The notes beneath the pieces were generated by a model that ran no database searches, had not been told where the DNA came from, and saw only the letters and a list, made by a program, of their open reading frames with translations. From Eutreptiella sp. 'Long Island Sound 2002' (Eukaryota; Euglenozoa; Euglenophyceae; Eutreptiales; Eutreptiaceae): DNA of 64,000 bases. How positions within the stretch are numbered: the first letter of the stretch is position 1; the number at the start of each line of letters is the position of its first letter. Location of the stretch: NCBI GenBank assembly GCA_964036045.1, contig OZ038378.1, positions 158,790,576-158,854,575 of the forward strand, in the 5' to 3' direction. A program made the position numbers and the translations under genes. Of this stretch, positions 1-7,200 are shown piece after piece.

Positions 1-2
1 TG

Positions 3-482
3 CAGTGCTGCAAGACCAAGTACCTGGAGAAGCAGGTCAGGCAGATCGTGACTAACTCCGCCACCTTTGCCGATGTGTTGGTTGCCCTGGAGAGGCAGTA
101 CCCAACCTACGAAACCGACCTCTCCATCAGGGCCGAGATCCAGAACCTGCCCGTGCTGCCCAACAACCCCAAACCTGGCAGGGTCTCCGAGCTTTAGGCT
201 GACCTGGATCACTGGGCTGGACGACTGACGCCCGGTTCCTACAGCAGCGACGACCTGCTGTTCTGGTTGTGCGCCAAGCTCCCCCGAGAGCTATGGGACG
301 AGTGCCGTTCCACGGCGGAGCGCAAGGCTAGATCCCTCCGCTACGAGGATCTATGCGTGCTGCTCCTGGAGATGGCGCTGGAGAAGGAGAGCGACCAGCA
401 CCTGAACAACTACCGTCCTGGTGGTGGAGGTTCTGGAGGCAAAGGGTACCAAGGGTCCCGACCTGGGCAGGGGACTACCCCG
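3..482 (+). pseudogene. Ty3/gypsy Gag, 5' part (interrupted)
   Basis: The frame starting at base 3 encodes a charged, helical Gag-like segment; its upstream part lies outside the window. It reads through LEKQVRQIVTN, a leucine-rich stretch, DDLLFWLCAKLPRELWDEC and a glycine-rich linker. It is broken twice: an in-frame TAG at 195-197, and the insertion of an LTR element after base 482. The same frame resumes at 3523 with the zinc knuckle, so this is the N-terminal half of the Gag that precedes Pol at 4183. Gag packages the element RNA in cytoplasmic virus-like particles. The TAG follows GAGCTT and could be a single C-to-T change, which is inference. The assignment rests on continuity with the knuckle and Pol rather than on a recognised capsid signature. 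Confidence 0.7.
478..482. repeat. 5-bp target-site duplication, left copy
   Basis: CCCCG directly precedes the left LTR at 483 and recurs at 3521-3525 directly after the right LTR. A 5-bp direct duplication is what LTR-retrotransposon integrases leave. It fixes both ends of the inserted element and shows that it landed inside the gag codons of the older Ty3 element. Confidence 0.95.
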
Positions 483-746
483 TGTAATGGGATTGAGCTG
501 CAGTGCATGCGCACGTGGTCTCTGTAGATTATAGGTCGCGCGCGTGTGCGTAGTCTCCAGGATTTGTTACGACATTTAATGCATGTATCACAGAGATTGT
601 ATTGTAAAAAGCATTGTGTGTTATTATCTCATTTTGTAGATATATGATGTAGACCCGGACAAAGGATTTGTCGATCTGGGTTCATAATCAGTCATCCTCT
701 TGGTGTACTTGTGGGATTGGGGTATACGGAGGTATGGCCGGTTACA
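483..746 (+). repeat. Left LTR of the inserted element
   Basis: It is 264 bp and opens and closes with the short inverted termini TGTAA/TTACA. It is identical to 3257-3520 except at 604 (G here, A at 3378). That base turns the TATAAAAA of the right LTR into TGTAAAAA at 603-610. This is the LTR that would drive element transcription, so the change may weaken its promoter. Confidence 0.95.
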
Positions 747-771
747 AATTGACTCCTAAGTTCCGGGTGCC

Positions 772-1377
772 ATGGGGAGTACTGCAAGATCCGCCGAAGA
801 GTTTCACAGTCACTTTACAGAGTATGAGAAGTTTGACGGCCACGCTGAAGTGTCAGTGCGCTTGATGCGGCGAGAGCTTCCTCAGAATCACTGGGTTGGC
901 TACGAAGGTCTTGGGTTTGATGTGTGTGAAACGCGCTTACGGTCGTTGACAGTGGCTCTGCCTGATGACAAAACTCGCGGAAAAGTTTGCACTAAACACG
1001 CGAAGTATGGATTTTACTCCTTCAACCTGCCCGACTGTGTTGATGAGTGCTTGGATTCGAAGGGACGCGTGCGTGAGAGGACAGAGCGCGTTCTGGTGCG
1101 AGCCTTCAATGACAAAGTGCTGATGGATTTGTGTGCGCTGCATGAACTTGTCGCGGCCGAGCGCCATTACAGAGGAGAACACGAGCGCGCTGAGAACTAC
1201 ATGTTTCTTCGTTATTGTGGTATGGAGAAACAGGCAGCGACGCAACAGGCGACATCACTGGAAGAGCAACGCCGAGCGGAGGCAGAGCGTGTTACGCTAC
1301 AGCAGCAACAGATGGGCTACGATGAAGAGGGTGCGAAGAGCAAGCGACGGCGCAAACGAGCTGGACGCAAACATTGA
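772..1377 (+). CDS. Orphan 201-aa ORF of the LTR element
   Basis: The ATG lies 26 bases after the left LTR, as expected for the first ORF of an LTR element, and 201 codons follow without interruption. The product is charged and rich in Cys and His (for example VCETRLRSL, KVCTKHAKYG, LPDCVDECL). A Glu/Gln/Arg-rich, probably helical region covers about residues 155-185. The protein ends in a strongly basic tail (KSKRRRKRAGRKH) that could bind nucleic acid or act as a nuclear signal. I recognise no family. A divergent Gag-like or packaging protein is the simplest guess from position and tail, but no capsid or zinc-knuckle signature is visible. A captured host exon is the alternative. The ORF of the second LTR family (13920-14804) also ends in a Lys/Arg-rich tail. 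Confidence 0.6.
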   Translation: MGSTARSAEEFHSHFTEYEKFDGHAEVSVRLMRRELPQNHWVGYEGLGFDVCETRLRSLTVALPDDKTRGKVCTKHAKYGFYSFNLPDCVDECLDSKGRVRERTERVLVRAFNDKVLMDLCALHELVAAERHYRGEHERAENYMFLRYCGMEKQAATQQATSLEEQRRAEAERVTLQQQQMGYDEEGAKSKRRRKRAGRKH

Positions 1378-1726
1378 GTGGGGCATGGTGGCTGTACGTG
1401 CTGTCGACACGGGTGTACGTGCTGATCACTTCTGGTCGCTGTTATTTGTGTGTGACGCTGTTAGGACCATGTTCACTGACACTTTCTGAGTGTCTATTTT
1501 TTTTCGGGTTTGTCAACGATTGTGAAGGAGTTTCTCTTCGTGCTTGTGTCAATGCTGGTGAGCATCTCAACGGGACAGTGAGCAGCTACATGGTACGCAG
1601 AGGCTGCCTGGCGGCGTGTACGATCGGCGTTGGGAGTGAACGACCTGTCTGAAGAAAAATTTTTTTCGAAGATCATCAAATCTATTGGTGATCCGTGAGC
1701 GGTCGCTGTTCCGTTGCCTTCGCAGT
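1378..1726. other. Spacer between the two ORFs of the LTR element
   Basis: No supported gene is present. Bases 1481-1507 are identical over 27 nt to 55241-55267, the presumed start of the plus-strand LINE. Confidence 0.5.
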
Positions 1727-2086
1727 ATGTTAAGTCGCCCACGTGTTTGTATCCTTTGTGGAGCAGCTGAGTTTGAGTGCGCTTTGGGAGTTTGGATTGT
1801 GGACAAGATCATCCAGTGCACGGATCTGGCGGAATTAGAGGCCTTTGAAGCGGAGCGGCGCACGGACTGGTTTGGAGTTTCTCGTGACGAGGAGCGTGCC
1901 TTTGTGGAGCTGCAGAACCAGTTTGCGCTTCGCTTTCAACAGCTTGTGCTTGAATCTAAAGCGTTTTCGTCAACGACAGAGCGTTTGGAGCGTCTGGAAC
2001 GAAAATTTGATGGTCTGCTGCTTGCGATCAGCTCTTTGAAGGCGCAGCGCGTGACGGACGCGAGTACGAGTACAAATGGGGTGTAA
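1727..2086 (+). CDS. Second orphan ORF of the LTR element (119 aa)
   Basis: The first ATG of this frame is at 1727 and the frame ends with TAA at 2084-2086. The N-terminus holds three cysteines (CILCGAAEFEC), then a WIVDKIIQCTDL segment. After that comes a long Glu/Arg/Leu-rich stretch (LERLERKFDGLLLAISSLK) with coiled-coil-like spacing, and a Ser/Thr tail. This fits a small oligomerising protein, but I recognise no family. It lies about 350 bases after the 201-aa ORF and could be a downstream cistron or a spliced exon. A frame upstream of the ATG, open from about 1685, raises the possibility of a longer product. Confidence 0.45.
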   Translation: MLSRPRVCILCGAAEFECALGVWIVDKIIQCTDLAELEAFEAERRTDWFGVSRDEERAFVELQNQFALRFQQLVLESKAFSSTTERLERLERKFDGLLLAISSLKAQRVTDASTSTNGV

Positions 2087-3256
2087 AATGTGTGTCTGCA
2101 CCCTCAGCTCCCAGGGGTGCTCCCTTTTGTCAGGTGAATCCGATTTCAAATGAGTTGATGAGAAAAACAGGTATGTCACTGAGGCGCGGGCAGCCTCAGT
2201 CGCCAAGTGTTTTGCACTGGTTGGTGCATACATATTATCAGGCTTGCCTTACTTTTTTGAGACAGTGCCCTGGTGTGCCTTTTTGGCATCTGGGCTTTTT
2301 TTGGGGTTCGAGTTTTTTCAGTGGCTTATATATATATCAGCGATGGCGCTGCCGCTGCAGTTGCCCTTGGCGCTGACCCTCCTGAGTTCAGTCCTGTTTT
2401 TTGGCTTTGCACCTAATTTTGTTGGGTGTCTTCTTTTGGAGAGACACTCAGTGGACTCTGATGAGTCCTTGCGCTGGCGTGTTTGCCCAGCTTTGGAGTT
2501 CTGCACTGTTGGTGTGGAAGTATTTGCTCTTTTTTTTCTTTGTGTTTGGTCCTTGCAGGGATTGCAGGGAATTGGTTACAGTGGCGCTGGTTGGAGCCCG
2601 GGCCACTCTGCCCTTTTCGCGTGGGGCATGCAAACTGTTTTTATTGATCCTCTGAAAACAGTTTTGGTCTCTGGATGTGCACCCAGAGGACCATTGTTTT
2701 TGCATGAGTAGCCATACCACTGATGGCTCTTTTTTGTGAAAACTGTTTGGAAAAAATCCAGCAGTGGGTTTTTGGGGCAAAATATTTTGTGCAGGTGCAG
2801 CAGGAAAAGCCAAGCCACTGGATACATACAAAAGCCCCCCACTGATGTTGTAATTTATTTTATTGTGCCATATGGGTTGCCAGTTTTTTGTACAATTCAA
2901 CACCAATTCTCAATCTAACTTAACAAGATATTGTATGATACACACTCAGGCCTAGACAGCTAGGGGTTGAGGCATAGCACTCTGGTCTATAGAAAGCTAA
3001 GGTCACTGAAGCATGTTGTAGATAAGTTTGGACAGCTAGGCCCTGAGGCAAGGTAGGCCCACCTTAGACAGCTAAGGACAGGGGTCCTGAGGCTTGGTAG
3101 GGGAGTGTGTAGGAAGATTTAACCCCATGGTGTGATTGAACCAATTTCAGGGTTTACGGCACCCATCAGTTTTATATATGGCACAGCAACTCATCCCATC
3201 ATTTTTGTAGATTATCAAACCCTTCCATAGGTGTATGTCAGATTTTAGGAGGGGAG
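2087..3256. other. Non-coding 3' interior of the LTR element with polypurine tract
   Basis: About 1.2 kb of T/G-rich sequence without a convincing ORF. It contains the loosely repeated phrase AGACAGCTAGG / GGACAGCTAGG (2950-3080). It ends in the purine-rich tract at 3247-3256 abutting the right LTR, the expected primer for plus-strand DNA synthesis. Confidence 0.6.
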
Positions 3257-3520
3257 TGTAATGGGATTGAGCTGCAGTGCATGCGCACGTGGTCTCTGTA
3301 GATTATAGGTCGCGCGCGTGTGCGTAGTCTCCAGGATTTGTTACGACATTTAATGCATGTATCACAGAGATTGTATTATAAAAAGCATTGTGTGTTATTA
3401 TCTCATTTTGTAGATATATGATGTAGACCCGGACAAAGGATTTGTCGATCTGGGTTCATAATCAGTCATCCTCTTGGTGTACTTGTGGGATTGGGGTATA
3501 CGGAGGTATGGCCGGTTACA
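3257..3520 (+). repeat. Right LTR of the inserted element
   Basis: A 264-bp copy of 483-746 with one difference (A at 3378). It ends ...GGTTACA and is followed by the CCCCG duplication at 3521-3525. Confidence 0.95.
3377..3384 (+). promoter_or_regulatory. TATA box in the right LTR
   Basis: TATAAAAA sits 120 bases into the LTR, a normal place for the U3/R promoter. The left LTR has TGTAAAAA at 603-610. An intact TATA in the right LTR could drive outward transcription into the 3' half of gag and into pol. Confidence 0.5.
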
Positions 3521-3522
3521 CC

Positions 3523-4182
3523 CCGAAACACGCCCACGCCCGCCTAATGGAGAACGTGAAGGAGCTATTCTGGTGTGATGCCAGAGACGAGCAGGGCCAC
3601 CTGCAGCACGCCTCTGACTGCGAGCAGGGAGACTGCTTGGTCGTCCAGGGGAAGCAGCAGGAGAAGATCACCGGCGCCAAAGTGAAGCTGCCGGATCATT
3701 ACCGCTGCACCATCACGTGTGCATTCTGCGGTAAGCGGAAGCACTACGAGGATGAGTGCTACCATAAGCAACGCCTATCGGCGAAGCTTAAGGGGGAAGA
3801 TCCTGGCAAAGGCTCAGGCAAAGGTGGAGGCAAGGCCAAAGGCAACAACTCCGGCAAGGGCAAGTCGAAAGGACGTGGTCAAGGTGGTCAAGACAAGGGT
3901 CAAGGTGGACAAGGAGGAGGCGCTAACCGCCAGAACGACAACAAGAACAAGGACAAGAACGGAGGTAACCCCAACCCTAATCCAGGGGGGAACTCCGAGC
4001 CCTCTGGAGGGCAGTCTGGACCTACCACACGCTCACAGACGCAGGCCCAGCAAGAACAAGGAGCCAAGCGTGAGCATGAAGGTGGTGATGACGGCAACGC
4101 CAAGAAGAGAAGCCGTTTCATGAGGATGGCCCGCAAATTGCGGAACAAGGGGTTCGAGGTGACCTGTCCCGCGGAATTCTGA
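3523..4182 (+). pseudogene. Ty3/gypsy Gag, 3' part with zinc knuckle
   Basis: The Gag frame resumes at the codon duplicated by the insertion and runs to a TGA at 4180-4182. Bases 3718-3759 encode a CCHC zinc knuckle, C-x2-C-x4-H-x4-C (CAFCGKRKHYEDEC), the RNA-binding nucleocapsid signature. A long Gly/Lys/Asn-rich basic region follows (KGSGKGGGKAKG...), and then KRSRFMRMARKLRNKGF. The frame is the same as Pol, from which it is separated only by the TGA. The right LTR of the inserted element happens to be open into this frame. The whole gag is broken by the insertion and by the TAG at 195, so this genomic copy cannot make intact Gag. Confidence 0.85.
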
Positions 4183-4225
4183 CGGGGACGCTCTGGTGGT
4201 ACCCAAGACCTGGTGTTTTGGGTAC
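4180..4225 (+). promoter_or_regulatory. Candidate UGA readthrough signal between Gag and Pol
   Basis: Gag and Pol share one frame and are separated by a single TGA (4180-4182) followed by CGG. UGA-CGG is the readthrough context known from tobraviruses and furoviruses. A perfect 8-bp stem follows 16 nt later: GTACCCAA (4199-4206) pairs with TTGGGTAC (4218-4225) across an 11-nt loop. The first ATG in the Pol frame is at 4330, downstream of the protease DTG at 4264-4272. Independent initiation could therefore not give an intact protease. Confidence 0.6.
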
Positions 4226-7200
4226 GTATCCGACTAGGGGGACGTGAATACCTGGGGGTACTGGATACTGGCGCCACAATATCTATAGTGGCCAAGAAAA
4301 TTTTACCTTGTGGGAGCCTGAAGAACACCATGACCACCGCTGCTATACGCATGGGGGATGGACATGTGGTGCACAGCTGCGGGGACTGTGAAGTGGAGGT
4401 ACCTATGGGCTCTCGAACTATCGCCCATCGGTTCTATGTGATGGACACTGAGGCCTTCGACTTTGTACTGGGTACTGACTTCTTCGTGCAGCACTCCCAG
4501 ATACAATCCCTGACGCTGCAAGCGCCCTACCTCCTGTACGTGGACCACGGCAGTGGCAGAGAGTCTGTGCCACTGGAGCAGTCGGAACATACCTTGAGTT
4601 ACCTGAGACTATCGAAGGAGGAGCCCTCGAACATGATGGCGGCCTCCAAAACTGAGGACTATCAACTATTGGGGGAAGTCCTAGACCAAGGTCTGAAGGA
4701 GTTGGGTTACTCTCGAGAAGACCTAAGTGTGGAGCTGTTCGCCAGCGACAAGCAGCATGTACTGGACCTATACTGCAGCAAGGGGAAGAACTGCAGCTAC
4801 AAATTTTACTGGCCCTCTTTCGGGATGGCCTACGGGAACCCCAGATTCAGTGAACTGGGGAAGGTGCTGACAAAGGTGGCCTTGGAACGTTCCCGTATGG
4901 TCCTGTGTTCCCCCGATTGGGGAGCCCATGGGGGCAACGAGTACTGGCGAACCCTCCTTGACAAGCTGACTATCAGCTCGGTGCGATTACCTGATGAGGC
5001 CATCTACGTGCCTCTGGGACGCAAGACGCCCATTGGGAAGCCCGGATGGGGGAGTATGCTCAGCGTGGTGGACGGAAGTCTTACCACCATCCCCTGGGAA
5101 GACCTGGACCCTACTCTGGTCCAGGCTATACAACGAGAAAGCGATGGACTCGCCTTGGGTGACTTGAAGGATCGCCTACGACCTCAAGATGCTGTTGAAA
5201 CTACACCCGGAGGAGATGAGTACGTCGTGACTGACACCAACGCCCCCAACTCTCCCTGTCATGTACCTGTTCCTGATGGATTCTCTGAGTGTGGACTATC
5301 TGAGCTACCTAGCTCTATCCACTCAGACGACGAAACTGAGCACGACGCCTTCTTCGTGCAGACCGCGGTGGAGAAAGTGGAGAACGCCGAGTACGTCACC
5401 CCACTAAAACCCCTACTCTCCATGAGGGTGGAAGACCCCGTGGATGAAGAGCTGGACCCTCGATCCAGGCTCAGGGAGTATGTGGATTCCAAGAGGAAGT
5501 TGGTGGCGAAAAAGCTATGCTACGCGAAGCCTATCCGCAGCTCATGGCCACTGAAGCAAGGACGTATGGGAGACCTATCCCAATTGAAGGAGGACCTCGA
5601 ACAGAAGATCACCACCTGGCAAAGGGAGGTAGATCTCAAGCTCATGAAGAGCGTGTGGGGCGCCCATGTGAGGACCCCAGAGGAGGACGACCTCTCGGAG
5701 GAATGTGTATGTGAACCCCCTCGAGCGTGCCTATGTTGCCATCGTCCACCGGAGATGGTCGAGCAAGACCTTCTATATGCCTACCAAGGGCTGAAGGATG
5801 CTACCACGGGCGAAGAGTCGGTGGAGGACCACCTCCCGACGTCTATTCAAGGGGCAAGCAACTTACACTCCGACGAGGACATGGAGGACAAGATCAAGGT
5901 ATTGGACCCGCGGGTACAGAAGCTGATAAGGACCTATCTGGAGGTGTTCGGAGAACTACCCCCTCCAGCCTCATGCGACAAGCTGGTACAGATGGACCTC
6001 AAGCTGAAACCCGAGTTCGTGGGTCATAAGATTCGGAGGAGACCCTATCCAGCTCCTAAAGAGCAGGCCGACGAGATCGAGCGACAGATACAAGAATGTA
6101 TCGACGCTGGCCTAGTCCTGGAGTACAAGGACGGGGACTACCCCCTACACTGCAGCCCCTGTTTCCTGGTGGCTAAACCTGGGTCTACAGCCAAACGGCT
6201 GGTAGTGGACTACGGAGAGCCGAACAAGAAGACGCTGAACCACTCAGGGTCCATTCCCAATATGGAGTCTACCCTGGAGAAGATAGCCTCCTGTCGCTAC
6301 AAGACCAAGATGGACAAGCGAAGTGGATTCTGGCAAGTGGACCTGACGCCCAACGCGCAGGAACTACTGGCCTTCATCACCCCTCAGGGGAGGGTGTTCA
6401 AGTGGGAGGTCATGCCATTTGGCGTGGCTAACGCACCCGCTCTGTTCCAAGAGCTGATGAACAAGATCTTGTCCATCCTACGAAGGAGACCTAAGGTGCA
6501 GGAGCTCATATCCCGTGGTGCCCAGATGGAGGCTCACATCGACGATGTATGCCTCGGTACCAATACCCAGGAGGATCACCTAATCCTCTTGGGTGAGTTC
6601 TTTGCGGTTTGCCAGGAGAACCACACTCGACTCAAGCTGGAGAAGTGTGAGTTCATGCAGGAGACCATGCAGTACCTGGGGTTTGACGTTGGCTATGGTT
6701 GGTGGACCCCAGCGGCCTCTAAGGCCAAACCCCTGATGGATGCCAAGGTACGACACGAAGACCCCATAAAAGGACTTCATGATGTACGCAGTTTCATTGG
6801 GGCGTGCAACTTCTATCGCCGCCACATCAAGAACTTCACCTATACCAGCGCCGTACTGACGGACTTGATCAAGAAGAGTACTACTTGGCGCTGGGGCCCA
6901 CAAGAGCAACAAGCGTTTGACGAGCTCAAAGACAAGGTAGCCAACGCTAAGTGCTTGGGCGTGCCTAGGGCACAAGGGGAGATTATCCTGGTGACCGACG
7001 CCAGCAATGTGGGCGGTGGCGGAACGTTGTTCCAATGGCAAGTACTAGAGAAGGAGGAGTTCGACTCGGCCATTTCCCAATGGGAGACGGAAGGTCTCAA
7101 CCGAGATGGAACCCTCAAGCACAGCTACCCTGACGACAAGTGGGTCCTAGTACCTCTGGGCCACTGGAACTGGAAGTGGAACCAGGCCAGGGGGAACTAC

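Larger units (their letters stand above)
483..3520 (+). mobile_element. Non-autonomous LTR retrotransposon inserted in gag (3,038 bp)
   Basis: Two 264-bp direct LTRs (483-746 and 3257-3520) differ at one base. They start TGTAATGGG, end GGTTACA, and are flanked by CCCCG duplications. The right LTR is preceded by a purine tract (AGGAGGGGAG, 3247-3256). The 2,510-bp interior has no protease, reverse transcriptase, RNase H or integrase motif in any frame. It carries two unrelated ORFs (772-1377 and 1727-2086) and a long T/G-rich tail. No TGG-initiated tRNA primer site is visible after the left LTR. Near-identical LTRs mean a recent insertion. It must be mobilised in trans; the Ty3 element here has different LTR termini and is not an obvious partner. 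Confidence 0.93.
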
